Shown: positions 1 through 9,197, numbered from the stretch's first letter. The stretch: DNA of 64,000 nt from Hyphomicrobiales bacterium (GCA_900473685.1 UCNE01000010.1:124001-188000), one strand, 5' to 3'. A program made the numbers and translations. Notes: generated from the sequence alone by a model not told the origin.

Positions 1-309
1 GCAGCCGGTTTGGCGCGCCAGCGCCAGCGCATTTTCGGCGGCCAGGAGAAACCCATCCGTCACATCGCCACCCTGGCTTTCCAGTACGCGCGCAGCCCCG
101 GACAGGACGTCGCGGCCTGCCTTTCCGGCCGCAATCTCCGCCGGCAGGCGCGGCACCGGCATGCCGGCTGACATTTCCGGACAGATCGTCACCAGCCGCC
201 CCTCCTCGCGCCAACGGTCGAGCGCCGGATGCGCAAGCGGCTTGGCCTGCCCGTCATAACGGACGGCATGGCCCATGAGGCAGGCACTGACGAGGATCTT
301 TGCCCTCAT
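1..309 (-). CDS. DUF523 (TudS-like) protein, N-terminal part
   Basis: The first 103 codons of a protein that runs off the left edge. The reading begins at the ATG at 309 and has VSACLMG and VRYDG near the N-terminus, followed by TICPEMSAGMPVPR, the layout of the DUF523 family. Some members of this family (TudS) bind a 4Fe-4S cluster and desulfurate thiouracil; the cysteines in SACLMG and TICPE would be cluster ligands by analogy. The gene lies 10 bases beyond the glyS stop codon on the same strand, so it is probably cotranscribed with glyS. Family assignment is fairly sure; the substrate is inferred from the family only, and the C-terminal half cannot be seen. Confidence 0.8.
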   Translation of the reverse strand, partial: MRAKILVSACLMGHAVRYDGQAKPLAHPALDRWREEGRLVTICPEMSAGMPVPRLPAEIAAGKAGRDVLSGAARVLESQGGDVTDGFLLAAENALALARQTGC

Positions 310-319
310 CGGCTCCCTC

Positions 320-2590
320 TCACCCCGAAATCTTCGAGAAGTCCGCAACCGTTCCGGTCGCAGCGCGGATCAGACCGAGCAAAGCGAGACGATTGGAACG
401 GATGGCCGGGTCGTCGTCGTTGACGAGGACGTCGGCGAAGAATTGGTCGACCGGGCCGCGCAGCTTCGACAGGGCCTCCATGGCCGAGCGGAAGTCTTCG
501 CTGGCAATGGCTGCACTTGCCTCGGTGGAGGCCTGCGTTACGGCGGCATAGAGCGCCTTTTCGGCATCAAGCTTCAAGAGTGCCGGATCGACGATTGCAG
601 CGACCTGCGTGCCCTTCTTTTCTTCCGCCGCCAGAAGCTGCGTAGCGCGCTTGGTGCCGGCGAGCAGGTTCAAGCCCTCTTCCGAGGTGACGAAGGCGGT
701 GAGCGCTTCGACGCGGCGGGCGACCATCAACAGATCGTCGGCATCCGGGGTCAAAACCGCATCGATCAGGTCATGGCGGGCACCGAGGTCGCGGAGGTAA
801 ACTTTCAGGCGATCATGGAAGAAGGAGACGAGATCGGGCGACACACTTTTGAAACTTGGCTTGTTTAGGTGAGCCAGTGCAACAACCGAGGTTAAAGCAT
901 CAGGATCTGCTCCACTTTGCTCTAAGCGAACTGCCGCCTCAAAATCTTTATTGTACTCTTTGTCAAGTATTGAATCTTCAACTTCGCGGTGAGCGAAATC
1001 CACAAAGCTCGTTAGCCGCAACCGCACCTTCCGCTCCAACAAAATCCGCACGACGCCCAAGGCCGCACGCCGCAGCGCATAGGGGTCCTTCGAGCCTGTC
1101 GGCTTCTCGTCGATGGCCCAGAAGCCGATCAGGGTGTCGAGCTTGTCCGCAAGCGCGACCGTCAGGCCAACGGCATCGGCGGGAAGACGATCGGACGGGC
1201 CTTGCGGCTTCCAGTGGTCTTCAATCGCGGCAGCGACGGAAGCGTCTTCGCCCTGCAGGACGGCATATTTGCGGCCCATGATGCCCTGAAGCTCGGGGAA
1301 CTCCCCGACGGCTTCGGTGCGCAGGTCGGCTTTCGCAAGCACCACGGCGCGATCAACCAGCTTCGAATCCGCACCAGTAACCTTGGCCAATTCGGCGGCC
1401 AGTGTGCGGATTCGAGCTACGCGTTCGCCCTGCGTGCCGAGCTTGGCGTGGAATGTGACGTTCAGTGCATCGAGCTTGGCCATGCGCTGGTCGAGCGGCT
1501 TCTTCAGGTCCAGATCGAATTTTGCCGCCGAGGCTTCCAGCGTTTCGAGATCCGGCAGGTTGCCCTGGTCGCGGGTCCAGAAGTGCTTCGCATCCGAGAG
1601 ACGGGCACGCACCACCTTGCCGTTGCCGTGGATAATTTCCTTGCCGCCGTCCTTTGCCTCGATATTGGCAACGAGGATGAACTTGTTCGACAGCGTTTCT
1701 TCGCCCGGCCGGCGGGTGACGAAACATTTCTGGTTGGTCTTGATGGTGAGCCGGATGATTTCCGACGGGATCGCCAGATAGTCCTCTTCGAAGGCGCCCA
1801 TCAGCACCTGCGGCCATTCGACGAGACCGGAGACTTCCTCCAGCAATGCCTCGTCCTCGACCAATTCAAGGCCGCTGGCAAAGGCGATATTGGCGGCATC
1901 GGCCGCGATGATCTGCTTGCGGCGCTCGGCATCGAGGATGACCTTGGCCTTTTTCAGCTTCTCGATGTAATCGGCAAAGCGGCGCACGGTGATGGCTTCC
2001 GGCGCATGGAAACGGTGACCATAGGTGACGTTGGAGGCGACGACACCATCGACCTCGAACGGGATGACATGGGTTTCCTCGTGCTCGGGACCGAACAGGC
2101 AGACGATCGTCTGCAGCGGCCGCACCCAGCGCAACGAACCGGGCTTGGCCGAGGCGGCACCCCAGCGCATCGGGTTACCCCAGGGGAACGTGCGGATGAT
2201 GCCGGGCATCACCTCGGCAATGATCTCTTCTGCCGGACGGCCGGGCTTGACGATGTGGGCGACGTAGAAATCGCCCTTTTTCGGATCGCTATGCACATGC
2301 GCCTGATCGATCGAGGTGAGACCGGCCCCGCGTAAAAAGCCTTCGATCGCCTTTTCATTGGCATCGGTACGCGGCCCCTTGCGGTCTTCACGCACATCGG
2401 CGGATCGGGTGTTCAGGCCGCGGATATCGAGCGTCAGCCGGCGCGGCGTCCAGTATTCCCGGGCACCCTCATAGGTCAGCCCCGTCTCGACCAGCGCATC
2501 GGTCAAGAGCTTCTTCAGGTCACCGGCAGCCTTGCGCTGCATACGGGCCGGGATTTCCTCGGAGCGGAGTTCAAGCAGAAGATCGGGCAT
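320..2590 (-). CDS. glyS: Glycyl-tRNA synthetase beta subunit
   Basis: The tRNA-binding and editing-like beta subunit of the alpha2beta2 glycyl-tRNA synthetase; its partner GlyQ is at 9442-10404. The N-terminus ([13 protein letters not shown]) and the blocks [24 protein letters not shown] and TNQKCF are typical of bacterial GlyS, and the C-terminal DALR-type region contains [23 protein letters not shown]. The protein is 756 residues, about 55-60 longer than I expect for alphaproteobacterial GlyS. The excess lies at about residues 523-584, between [11 protein letters not shown] and [11 protein letters not shown], and is coded by DNA of about 45% GC. The ATG at 2590 gives the canonical start. 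Function is certain; whether the insertion affects it is not known. Confidence 0.97.
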   Translation of the reverse strand: MPDLLLELRSEEIPARMQRKAAGDLKKLLTDALVETGLTYEGAREYWTPRRLTLDIRGLNTRSADVREDRKGPRTDANEKAIEGFLRGAGLTSIDQAHVHSDPKKGDFYVAHIVKPGRPAEEIIAEVMPGIIRTFPWGNPMRWGAASAKPGSLRWVRPLQTIVCLFGPEHEETHVIPFEVDGVVASNVTYGHRFHAPEAITVRRFADYIEKLKKAKVILDAERRKQIIAADAANIAFASGLELVEDEALLEEVSGLVEWPQVLMGAFEEDYLAIPSEIIRLTIKTNQKCFVTRRPGEETLSNKFILVANIEAKDGGKEIIHGNGKVVRARLSDAKHFWTRDQGNLPDLETLEASAAKFDLDLKKPLDQRMAKLDALNVTFHAKLGTQGERVARIRTLAAELAKVTGADSKLVDRAVVLAKADLRTEAVGEFPELQGIMGRKYAVLQGEDASVAAAIEDHWKPQGPSDRLPADAVGLTVALADKLDTLIGFWAIDEKPTGSKDPYALRRAALGVVRILLERKVRLRLTSFVDFAHREVEDSILDKEYNKDFEAAVRLEQSGADPDALTSVVALAHLNKPSFKSVSPDLVSFFHDRLKVYLRDLGARHDLIDAVLTPDADDLLMVARRVEALTAFVTSEEGLNLLAGTKRATQLLAAEEKKGTQVAAIVDPALLKLDAEKALYAAVTQASTEASAAIASEDFRSAMEALSKLRGPVDQFFADVLVNDDDPAIRSNRLALLGLIRAATGTVADFSKISG
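838..1023 (-). other. Low-GC in-frame insertion within glyS
   Basis: A stretch of about 186 bases inside glyS with about 45% GC (81 of 180 bases counted over 841-1020), against more than 60% on both sides. It codes about 60 residues with an unusual mix for this gene (Ser, Asn, Lys, Tyr and Phe rich, for example [12 protein letters not shown]). It sits between two conserved segments and keeps the frame open. Boundaries are estimated from where recognisable GlyS sequence stops and resumes. It could be a recent in-frame insertion or a divergent family-specific segment. Confidence 0.6.
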
Positions 2591-2683
2591 GGAATGGATG
2601 CTTTTCTAAGGGATCGATTGACTGCGGGGGATTTAGCAAGCCCTACAGCAAAAGTCATCCATTCAATGCGGAAAAGTCAGTGC

Positions 2684-2983
2684 TCAGGCGGCATCACGAA
2701 CCGGGATGCGTTCAATCTCGGTGCGTTTGCGTTCTGCTTCGATCTTCAGATCGTAACTCACCTGCAGATTCATCCAGAGTTCCGGTGTGGTATCGAAGAA
2801 TCTGGCCAGGCGCAGCGCGGTATCGGAGGTGATGCCTGTCTTGCCTGTGACGATCCGTTCGATGCGGGTCCTTGGAACGTTCAGCTTCTTGGCAAGCGTC
2901 CCGGCGCTCATTTCAAGCGGATCAAGATAAAGATCCTTCAGAATTTCACCGGGATGGATGGCCGGCAGGCCGGTATCACTCAT
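2684..2983 (-). CDS. higA: HigA-type antitoxin
   Basis: A 99-residue antitoxin of the HigA/VapI helix-turn-helix (XRE) family. It neutralises the HigB toxin coded just upstream and represses the shared promoter. Typical features are IHPGEILKDLYLDPLEMS at the start, the helix-turn-helix LAKKLNVPRTRIERIVTGKTGIT, and TALRLARFFDTTPELWMNLQVSYDL. An upstream in-frame ATG at 3163 lies inside higB; the ATG at 2983, 10 bases after the higB stop codon, matches the family's usual start and length. The gene order toxin then antitoxin is the normal HigBA arrangement. It ends about 90 bases upstream of the glyS start. Confidence 0.92.
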   Translation of the reverse strand: MSDTGLPAIHPGEILKDLYLDPLEMSAGTLAKKLNVPRTRIERIVTGKTGITSDTALRLARFFDTTPELWMNLQVSYDLKIEAERKRTEIERIPVRDAA

Positions 2984-2993
2984 CTGACTGTCC

Positions 2994-3278
2994 TCAATGA
3001 TAATCGACAATTTCCACGTCCTCGGCACCGCCGTTCGACCATCTGAAACAAATGCGCCATTGCTGGTTGATGCGGATCGAATACTGGCCTTCCCGATCTC
3101 CCGACAACTTTTCCAGCCGATTGCCCGGCGGCGAGCGCAAGTCTTTGACGTCGGATGCGGCATTCAACAGGATCAACAATTGCTGCGCCCGGCGCAGGAG
3201 ATCGACCGGAAAACCCTTTTTCACACTCCCGTCGGCCACGGACGGAGACAGTTTGCCCTTGAAAGAACGGATCACCAC
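2994..3278 (-). CDS. higB: HigB-type toxin (RelE/ParE superfamily)
   Basis: A 94-residue toxin of the HigB family, ribosome-dependent mRNA endonucleases of the RelE/ParE fold. It shows the family pattern: IRSFKGK at the N-terminus, LLILLNAASDVKDLRSPPGNRLEKLSGD in the middle and the C-terminal block YSIRINQQWRICFRW ending in VEIVDYH. The likely start is GTG at 3278 (a second GTG follows at 3275), with a GGGG stretch about five bases before it. It is the first gene of the pair with higA, under a promoter flanked and covered by two identical-arm operators at 3293-3345. Confidence 0.9.
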   Translation of the reverse strand: MVIRSFKGKLSPSVADGSVKKGFPVDLLRRAQQLLILLNAASDVKDLRSPPGNRLEKLSGDREGQYSIRINQQWRICFRWSNGGAEDVEIVDYH

Positions 3279-3292
3279 TCATCCCCAAAACC

Positions 3293-3345
3293 GTATCATA
3301 TACTGATACAACAATTTGGCCACGTCAAGTATCATTACCTGATAC
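3293..3345 (-). promoter_or_regulatory. higBA promoter with two identical operators
   Basis: Two perfect inverted repeats share the same arms: GTATCA-N5-TGATAC at 3293-3309 and again at 3329-3345, 36 bases apart. On the minus strand a -35 hexamer TTGACG (3328-3323) lies just downstream of the distal operator. With a 17-base spacer the -10 (CAGTAT, 3305-3300) falls inside the proximal operator. The layout suits autorepression by HigA or the HigBA complex. The repeats are seen directly; the binding protein is inferred. Confidence 0.75.
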
Positions 3346-3368
3346 AAACGCCACGGAGTAATTGAAAA

Positions 3369-5312
3369 CTACCACCCGCCTCCGCCACCGCCGCCGCCAC
3401 CACCGCCCGAAAAGCCGCCGCCGGAAGAAAAGCCGGAGGATGAGGAGCTGGGTGGCGGTGGGAGCGATGAGGACATGGTACTGGCCATCGAGCCTGCGAA
3501 ACCGCCCATACGGTCACCGAAGGAGCCGGCGGCGAAATTATTGCCGGTATACCAGGCCGGCTGGTAGGCGGCAGCACCGGCGGCTGCGGCCAAGAGCCAG
3601 CGGTCGAAGGTTTCCGACCAGGGTTTTTCGACGCCCAGCGCCACGGCATAGGGCAGAAGCTTCTCGAAATGCTGCGGTGACATCTCCGGCGCTCCGGCCA
3701 TGTTCATCCGGTCTTTTTCCGCGAGCGTCAGATATTGCCGCAGGCCATCGATGCCATCCATCATCTTCGAGCCGATCGGCGTCGGCGCGCCCATCAGATG
3801 GAAGAACAGCATGTTGACGAGCACAATGCCGCCGACGCTGATCAAAAGCGGCACCTGATGCGCCTCCAGCGCCATACTGATGAGCACCGCCAATACGCTG
3901 AGCACAGCAGCGACAACGAAGAACGTCAGGAAGGCGGCAGCGATCAGCGAGCCGATGCGGACAAACAGGCTGCCCCTCTTGTTGAAGACCTTGCCGATGG
4001 CAAGCGCAAACACCGAGATAACGATCGACGCGAAAACCGGCACGATGACCAGCGCGACGGTCGCTCCGTCGGCAACGCCCGCGATGCAAATGGCCAGCAG
4101 AAACAACACCGAGATCGCGATGCCGCCAACCACATAGGCAGTGTTGGCATGATAGTATTTGTTGCGGTGTTCCTTTTCCATGGCTGTGCGGAAATCCGCT
4201 CCGGCCTTCTGCACGGCCGGGCCATTCTCCTTGTCGATCGTCAGCTCGCCGTCATTGCGCTGCACCGCCGCCAGTACGGTGGCCTCACCGGTCGGCAGCG
4301 ACGGCGGTTTGGGCTTGTCCGTGCGGGTGATCACCAGCGAGTTCTTGAAATCCTTCAGGACGACATAACCGCCGACGGCGAGATTAAGCGCAGCCGCGGA
4401 AAGCGCCGTCCAGCCCTGGCCGGAAAACCCCTTGTTGTCGATATAGTTGACCAGCGCCGGGGAGATCCCGTCCGGCGCGTCCCAGCGCGGCACGATGACA
4501 CCGCGAGCCGGATCGCGGCCGACCTTCAGCCACATGCGCGAATAATAAAGCGCGGCGATGACGAAGCCCGTCATGGCGAGGATCGGCGGCAGGTGATCGA
4601 AAAACCACCAAGTTCTTTGCTGCGATACCGATGGCGGGTCAATGCTGCCCTTCGGCATCTTGACGGCAATGGTCAGCCCTTCATTGGCCTCAAGCCGGCG
4701 CGTCGTGGTGAAGACCAGCCGGTCGCCATCCTCGAGCGCGCGGGCATTCTTGCCGGTCGCGCCCTGGCCGCCGGTGAAGACATTGAGCGCTTCAGCCTTC
4801 ACGCCTGAGGGCAAGGCAACGGTGGCGGAGGCCTCCTCGATCGGAAACGCCCATTGGTTGCCGGTCACATTCCAGTAAAGCTCATCATGATCGGGAAAGA
4901 ACCGGATCTGGCGGGCAGTTTCGTAGGTAAACTGGAATGTATGCTGGCCATCGGCCAAGAACACGTCCTTGTCGCCGGTATAGATGCGGATGCCGCCGCT
5001 GATACTTTCGGTGCGGTATGGTTCCTCGGCGCCGTCCCGCTCGACGGAGATCAGCTTGAAATCGACCCGGACAGCGCGGCCGTCCGCGCCGGTCACGGTC
5101 AGCGGAAAATCGCGGTAGATGCCGCGCTTGATGCGGTCTCCCTCGACATTGGCGGTGATCGTTTCGGTGACGCTCAGCACACCGCTCTTGGCAACATCGA
5201 TCACGGAGCGATAGGCGGTAAACACCTCCTCGGCTCGTGCAACTCCACCCGTGGCGAGCAGGATGGTGAGGAAGAGGGAGAGCCATCCCAGCGCTGCAAA
5301 GACACGTTTCAT
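3369..5312 (-). CDS. DUF2207 membrane protein with glycine-rich tail
   Basis: A 647-residue predicted membrane protein of the DUF2207 (YciQ-like) family. It starts with a signal peptide ([15 protein letters not shown] to GVARA, then [25 protein letters not shown]), followed by an extracytoplasmic beta-rich DUF2207 domain with the family pattern [12 protein letters not shown] transmembrane segment follows near [18 protein letters not shown], then a cytoplasmic part, two or three more membrane helices, and a tail that ends in a run of glycines closed by tryptophan. The ATG at 5312 has a GGGGAGG ribosome site, which decides against the longer frame from 5396 overlapping aroA. Such proteins are often coded with LemA; here lemA is two genes upstream with aroA between. 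Function is unknown. Confidence 0.85.
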   Translation of the reverse strand: MKRVFAALGWLSLFLTILLATGGVARAEEVFTAYRSVIDVAKSGVLSVTETITANVEGDRIKRGIYRDFPLTVTGADGRAVRVDFKLISVERDGAEEPYRTESISGGIRIYTGDKDVFLADGQHTFQFTYETARQIRFFPDHDELYWNVTGNQWAFPIEEASATVALPSGVKAEALNVFTGGQGATGKNARALEDGDRLVFTTTRRLEANEGLTIAVKMPKGSIDPPSVSQQRTWWFFDHLPPILAMTGFVIAALYYSRMWLKVGRDPARGVIVPRWDAPDGISPALVNYIDNKGFSGQGWTALSAAALNLAVGGYVVLKDFKNSLVITRTDKPKPPSLPTGEATVLAAVQRNDGELTIDKENGPAVQKAGADFRTAMEKEHRNKYYHANTAYVVGGIAISVLFLLAICIAGVADGATVALVIVPVFASIVISVFALAIGKVFNKRGSLFVRIGSLIAAAFLTFFVVAAVLSVLAVLISMALEAHQVPLLISVGGIVLVNMLFFHLMGAPTPIGSKMMDGIDGLRQYLTLAEKDRMNMAGAPEMSPQHFEKLLPYAVALGVEKPWSETFDRWLLAAAAGAAAYQPAWYTGNNFAAGSFGDRMGGFAGSMASTMSSSLPPPPSSSSSGFSSGGGFSGGGGGGGGGGGW

Positions 5313-5355
5313 GCGATCGATCCCTCCCCGGCCCTGCGCCGTCTGTTCCGCCCGG

Positions 5356-6624
5356 TTAAGGCCGGTCGCCCTCAAGCCCGACGCCGAGCGAGGCAAGCTC
5401 GTCCCAATAACGCGGATAGGTCTTGGCGACGCAGCCGGGGTCGAGAATGGTGATGCCGTTGATCTTCAGCCCCGCCAGCGCAAAGCTCATGGCAATGCGG
5501 TGATCGGCGAAGGTATCGATATCAGCAGGCAGCGTCTGACCTGCGAGTTTCGGGTCGGAGGCCACGAGCAGATCGTCCCCCTCCTCGATGCCGAGGCCTG
5601 CGCGAATGTTGGAAAGGCCTGTGGACAACGCCCGCACGCGATCGCATTCCTTGACGCGCAGGTTCTCGATGCCGACGAAACGCACCGGTGTCTCGTTGAA
5701 GGCGGCGAGCACGGCAAGCGTCGGGATCGCATCCTGCATCTGCGAGCCATCGATGACGGCAGGCATATGCGGGAACGCAGCGATCACCTCATAGGCATTC
5801 GCATCCGGCTGCGAGAACGATGTTGCCGCGATGCCGAGATCGATCCGGCCGCCGGTCAGCACTTCCGCCGCCCAGAGATAGGTTGCAGCCGACGCATCCG
5901 GCTCGATCAGATAATCGGTGGCGTGATAGCCGGTCGGGGCCACCTGCCAGATCGACGGGCTGATCTGCGTCACCTGCGCACCGAAGGCCTTCATGGCGGC
6001 AACCGTCAAGTCGATATAGCCGCGCGCACCGATCTCTTCGCCGGCAAGCTCGATATTGATGGGACGGGAAGAGCCGGCTGCCGCCATCAGCAGGGCGGAC
6101 ACATACTGGCTGGAAAGGCCGGCATCGATGGTCACATGGTCCCTGGCAAAATCGCCAGTGCCGGAGACAGTGACCGGCGGGCAACCGGTTTCGGCTTCTA
6201 CCGCGACACCCAACGAGGTCAGCGCAGTCACCAGCGGCGCGATCGGCCGCTTGCGCATATGCTGGTCGCCATCGACAACGACGGTGCCATCGACGAGAGC
6301 CGCAGCCGCTGTCAAAAATCGGGTCGCAGTCCCGGCATTGCCAAGGAAAAGCGGCTTTTCCGGCGGCAGAAGCTTGCCGGATCCGGTGACGATGAACGTG
6401 GTATCGTCCGGCTCGGAAATCTCCACGCCCATGGCGCGCAAGGCGTCGGCCATGTAGCGGGTATCGTCGCTCTTCAGCGCACCCGTCAGGCGGCTGGTGC
6501 CCTTGGCAAGACCCGTCAGCAGCAGCGCCCGGTTGGTGATCGACTTCGAGCCGGGCGGACTGACGCGGCCTTCAAGCGGATGGCCGGGCGGAAGGATGGT
6601 CAGTTTCTGGTCTGCGGCGTTCAT
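5356..6624 (-). CDS. aroA: 3-phosphoshikimate 1-carboxyvinyltransferase (EPSP synthase)
   Basis: Joins shikimate 3-phosphate and phosphoenolpyruvate in the sixth step of the shikimate pathway. Visible family blocks are [13 protein letters not shown] (active-site Lys), [53 protein letters not shown] and [13 protein letters not shown]. Length is 422 residues. The glyphosate-site loop is closer to class I (GNAGTA) than to the CP4 class II type, but the position of E. coli Pro101 is Phe (TRFL instead of MRPL). Rhizobia usually carry aroA beside cmk and rpsA, which are absent here, so this may be a second copy. It lies between lemA and the DUF2207 gene, all on one strand. Confidence 0.9.
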   Translation of the reverse strand: MNAADQKLTILPPGHPLEGRVSPPGSKSITNRALLLTGLAKGTSRLTGALKSDDTRYMADALRAMGVEISEPDDTTFIVTGSGKLLPPEKPLFLGNAGTATRFLTAAAALVDGTVVVDGDQHMRKRPIAPLVTALTSLGVAVEAETGCPPVTVSGTGDFARDHVTIDAGLSSQYVSALLMAAAGSSRPINIELAGEEIGARGYIDLTVAAMKAFGAQVTQISPSIWQVAPTGYHATDYLIEPDASAATYLWAAEVLTGGRIDLGIAATSFSQPDANAYEVIAAFPHMPAVIDGSQMQDAIPTLAVLAAFNETPVRFVGIENLRVKECDRVRALSTGLSNIRAGLGIEEGDDLLVASDPKLAGQTLPADIDTFADHRIAMSFALAGLKINGITILDPGCVAKTYPRYWDELASLGVGLEGDRP

Positions 6625-6725
6625 GCTCTTGTCTCTTCATGCCTTCAGCACTGCCTGTCCGCGGCCGTGCATGCTCTTGTCGATTGTGGATAGCCGTCTA
6701 CGACGGAATGGCTTTTCCGGCTAGC

Positions 6726-7274
6726 TTAAAACTTCACCACCGGCACAGCGCGATCAGCCTCGTTGGTGATCTCGAAAAAGGCCGCCTTGGTAAAACCAAA
6801 GGGACCGGCGATGAAATTCGACGGAAAGCTTTCGACCTTGACGTTCAAGTCGCGGGCCGCCCCGTTGTAGTAGCGGCGGGCCATCTGCACTTCACCTTCG
6901 ATGCTTTCCAGCGATTGCTGCAACTCGGAAAAGTTCTGGTTGGCCTTGAGGTCGGGATAGGCTTCCGCCAGCGCGAACAGCTTGCCGAGTGCCTGGCTGA
7001 GCATGCCTTCCGCCGCAGCGCGCCCCGCGACATCACCTGCCGGCAGTGCCTGCGCCTTGTTTCGAAGGGCAACGACCTCTTCCAGCGTGCCCTTTTCATG
7101 GGCGGCATAGCCTTTGACGGTCTCGATCAGGTTGGGGATGAGATCAGCGCGGCGCTTCAACTGCACATCGATACCCGACCATGCCTCCTCCTTCACCTGC
7201 CGCGCCTTGACCAGGCCGTTATAGATGAAAATCAGGTACAGGATCACCACTGCACCAATGGCCAGACCAATCAT
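6726..7274 (-). CDS. LemA family protein
   Basis: A 182-residue protein of the LemA family: one N-terminal membrane helix (IGLAIGAVVILYLIFIYNGLV) followed by a long helical bundle with the typical motifs AWSGIDVQLKRRADLIPNLIETVKGYA, HEKGTLEEVVALRNKA and SLESIEGEVQMARRYYNGAARDLN. The ATG at 7274 has a GGAGGG ribosome site eight bases upstream and puts the helix at the very N-terminus, so the longer frame to 7346 is rejected. LemA proteins are anchored to the inner membrane; their role is not established. LemA and DUF2207 genes are commonly linked, which supports both calls here. Confidence 0.92.
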   Translation of the reverse strand: MIGLAIGAVVILYLIFIYNGLVKARQVKEEAWSGIDVQLKRRADLIPNLIETVKGYAAHEKGTLEEVVALRNKAQALPAGDVAGRAAAEGMLSQALGKLFALAEAYPDLKANQNFSELQQSLESIEGEVQMARRYYNGAARDLNVKVESFPSNFIAGPFGFTKAAFFEITNEADRAVPVVKF

Positions 7275-7475
7275 CAGGGTTTCCCTCCGCCGCTCGATTT
7301 GCCGCAGCTTAAGGATCGAACGCCGCCGTTGAAAGATAAATTTCAACCGCGCGCTTCACCCTATCCGTTTTCCCGTTTCAGCAGCCCCAGCCTGTTCCGC
7401 CGGGAACCGCGCGATGGCGGCGCCTGATCGATAGTGGGGCATCAGATCAACGCCGAACCGCAAAGCACCGCTCCC

Positions 7476-7673
7476 ATGAAACCGCTCGCCACCCTGATCA
7501 ACGTCATCGCCTTTTCGGCCCTGTTTTTTGCCTATGCGAGCGTCGGCACAGTCGAAAAGCCGGCCGGTGTCCGCCGTGCGATGCAGACCTATTCAGGTCA
7601 GTTGCCGACCGGCACGTTCCCCACACTGAAGCCTATCTGGCAGATCAGCACCGAAGCAGGCGACCTGATCTAA
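7476..7673 (+). CDS. Small hypothetical protein with N-terminal hydrophobic segment
   Basis: A 65-codon frame starting at ATG 7476 and coding MKPLATLINVIAFSALFFAYASVG, a signal-peptide-like or single membrane segment, then a polar region with TYSGQLPTGTFPTLKPIWQ. I do not recognise a family. There is no strong ribosome site, and an in-frame GTG lies further upstream at 7434. It is divergent from lemA and convergent with the monooxygenase gene. The hydrophobic N-terminus makes it more believable than a random frame, but it may not be expressed. Confidence 0.4.
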   Translation: MKPLATLINVIAFSALFFAYASVGTVEKPAGVRRAMQTYSGQLPTGTFPTLKPIWQISTEAGDLI

Positions 7674-7721
7674 GCAGGTTTTCGCTCCGGATACCGGAAT
7701 ACTGCCGGACTTGATATCTCC

Positions 7722-8060
7722 TTAGATATCGATGCAGCGATAAAGCCCCATATCCGTCTTGATGCCCAGCGTTGTCATGATCTGCTGACGGTCGATACCG
7801 GCCTGCCGGTCGAAGGCAGCGATGGCAAAAACAATACCGTCGATGACATGCTGCCCGGCAAACTCTATCACCGCGACGAAATTGAAAACGCCCGGCCCGG
7901 ACTGCTGCTCAAGAACACGCTCGGCGGCGACGCCCTCCTGGCGGCGCAAAATCGCGTGCGTCTTCGACATCAGATCGAGGAATGCACCCCGGCTTTCAAC
8001 CGGCACTGAGAACTTGTTGATACGGCAGAGCGGCGCATCGCCGGGAGACTGAAAACTCAT
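7722..8060 (-). CDS. Antibiotic biosynthesis monooxygenase (ABM) domain protein
   Basis: A 112-residue protein resembling the ABM ferredoxin-like family: PLCRINKFSVPVESRGAFLDLMSKTHAILRRQEGV followed by a short beta-alpha-beta repeat and FVAVIEFAGQHVIDG. Such proteins are small cofactor-free quinol or polyketide oxygenases, or act on reactive small molecules. The start at 8060 follows a 50-base leader downstream of a promoter whose 19-base spacer is a perfect SoxR-like palindrome (8116-8137). ABM proteins are among the recurring SoxR targets in pseudomonads and streptomycetes, which fits. The substrate is not known; family assignment rests on pattern and length. Confidence 0.7.
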   Translation of the reverse strand: MSFQSPGDAPLCRINKFSVPVESRGAFLDLMSKTHAILRRQEGVAAERVLEQQSGPGVFNFVAVIEFAGQHVIDGIVFAIAAFDRQAGIDRQQIMTTLGIKTDMGLYRCIDI

Positions 8061-8108
8061 CTGTGTCGTCCTTTGCTAGCGGCCACACGTTGCGGCCGGA
8101 CACAGCAA

Positions 8109-8139
8109 GTTCTAGGACCTCAACTATAGTTGAGGTCAA
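8109..8139 (-). promoter_or_regulatory. SoxR-type promoter upstream of the ABM gene
   Basis: A perfect 22-base palindrome at 8116-8137 has the core ACCTCAACTATAGTTGAGGT, close to the SoxR box CCTCAAGT-N2-ACTTGAGG. It fills the spacer between -35 TTGACC (8139-8134) and -10 TAGAAC (8114-8109), a 19-base spacer, which is the hallmark of MerR-family promoters. No soxR gene is in the window. Sequence and spacing are seen directly; SoxR as the regulator is inferred. Confidence 0.75.
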
Positions 8140-8166
8140 CAGGGTTTTCGTCTTTTTTTAGACTGG

Positions 8167-8187
8167 AAAATGCCGCCCATGACGGCA
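8167..8187 (-). terminator. Possible terminator of the diguanylate cyclase gene
   Basis: On the minus strand a short hairpin TGCCG-N7-CGGCA is followed directly by TTTT, 18 bases beyond the stop codon at 8205. The stem is only five pairs, so it may be weak. Confidence 0.45.
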
Positions 8188-8204
8188 CTCCAAAATTTCA
8201 GGAC

Positions 8205-9197
8205 CTATCTTTTCTGACCTAACTTACCCCATTCCACCGAGTCTTCCGGCGAAGGGACGGCCTCAAGGATCTGCCCGAAACAGACGACAGCGACGCGCTG
8301 TTCGCTGGTTTTGGCAATATACATATACTCGTCGGCCCGGCGGACGAAGGATGCAACGGTATCGTCGGGTTGCAAGAAAGTGACGCCGACGGCAGCGCCG
8401 GTATAGGTGACCTTTCCCTCGATAGCGATCGGCTTGAAAACGCGCTCCATGGCGTCCTGGACATTCTGCTGCACGTCTGCCGCCAGCTTCAGGTCGATAT
8501 CGAGCAGGACGACGAATTCATCGCCGCCGATTCTGGCGATGAAATCCGTGGCGCGAAAACTTTCGCGCAGGCGGCTGGCGATGGTTCTCAGCACCTCGTC
8601 GCCGGCGGCATGCCCCAGGGTATCGTTGACCATCTTGAAATCGTTGAGGTCGATGAAGGCCAGCGCCAGCTTGCGGTCGTTCAACATGCTGCGCGCGACG
8701 GCCTCGACGACCACCTCGTCGAAACAGGCCCGGTTCGGCAGACCGGACAGGGCATCGGTGCGGGCCGACGCCCGCAAGGCGTTCTCGATTTCGCGCTGCT
8801 GCCGGACACGCGCCGACACATCGACGATCACCTCGACATCGAAGGAGACACCATCGACCATGGTTCTCTGGGCCGAAATCAGCGTCGGGATGATCGTGCC
8901 GTCGGCATAGACCAGATCGACTTCTTCCAGCTCGTAGGATCCCACTTCCGCCAGCAGGCGATGGCGGCGGTCACGCGCCGGGTTGTCGATCGCGGCGCCA
9001 TCGGATGTCAGCTTCTTGCCGCGGATATTTTCCCATTTCAGGCCGGTCAGCTTCAGATAGGCGTCGTTGACCTTGGCATAGCTCGAGGTCTTGGTATCGC
9101 TGGTGGTAATCGCCATCGCAATCGGTGCGAACTCGAACATTCGCATCAACATCGAAGCCAAAACTTCCGCGGGGAGCGTATCCTCGTCGTCCATCAT
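8205..9197 (-). CDS. PAS-GGDEF diguanylate cyclase
   Basis: A 330-residue cytoplasmic protein. Residues about 20-130 form a PAS domain (EFAPIAMAITT, VNDAYLKLTGL, GSYELEEVDLVYADGT) and residues about 160-325 a GGDEF domain (TDALSGLPNRACFDEVV, LAFIDLNDFKMVNDTLGH, ARIGGDEFVVLL). The GGDEF signature is intact, so it should make c-di-GMP from GTP. No membrane segment is visible, so the PAS domain would sense a cytoplasmic signal. The ATG at 9197 has AGGA five bases upstream; the TTG at 9212 is less likely. It is alone on its strand, with a SoxR-type promoter beginning just downstream for the next gene. Confidence 0.92.
   Translation of the reverse strand: MMDDEDTLPAEVLASMLMRMFEFAPIAMAITTSDTKTSSYAKVNDAYLKLTGLKWENIRGKKLTSDGAAIDNPARDRRHRLLAEVGSYELEEVDLVYADGTIIPTLISAQRTMVDGVSFDVEVIVDVSARVRQQREIENALRASARTDALSGLPNRACFDEVVVEAVARSMLNDRKLALAFIDLNDFKMVNDTLGHAAGDEVLRTIASRLRESFRATDFIARIGGDEFVVLLDIDLKLAADVQQNVQDAMERVFKPIAIEGKVTYTGAAVGVTFLQPDDTVASFVRRADEYMYIAKTSEQRVAVVCFGQILEAVPSPEDSVEWGKLGQKR

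Noticed and set aside
6622-6681. Direct repeat CATGCTCTTGTC at 6622-6633 and 6670-6681
   Set aside because: One copy contains the aroA start codon; only two copies, without symmetry or promoter context, so chance is likely.
7713-7730. Dyad GATATCT-CCTT-AGATATC at the end of the ABM gene as a terminator
   Set aside because: It overlaps the stop codon and has no T run on either side; kept neither as terminator nor as operator.
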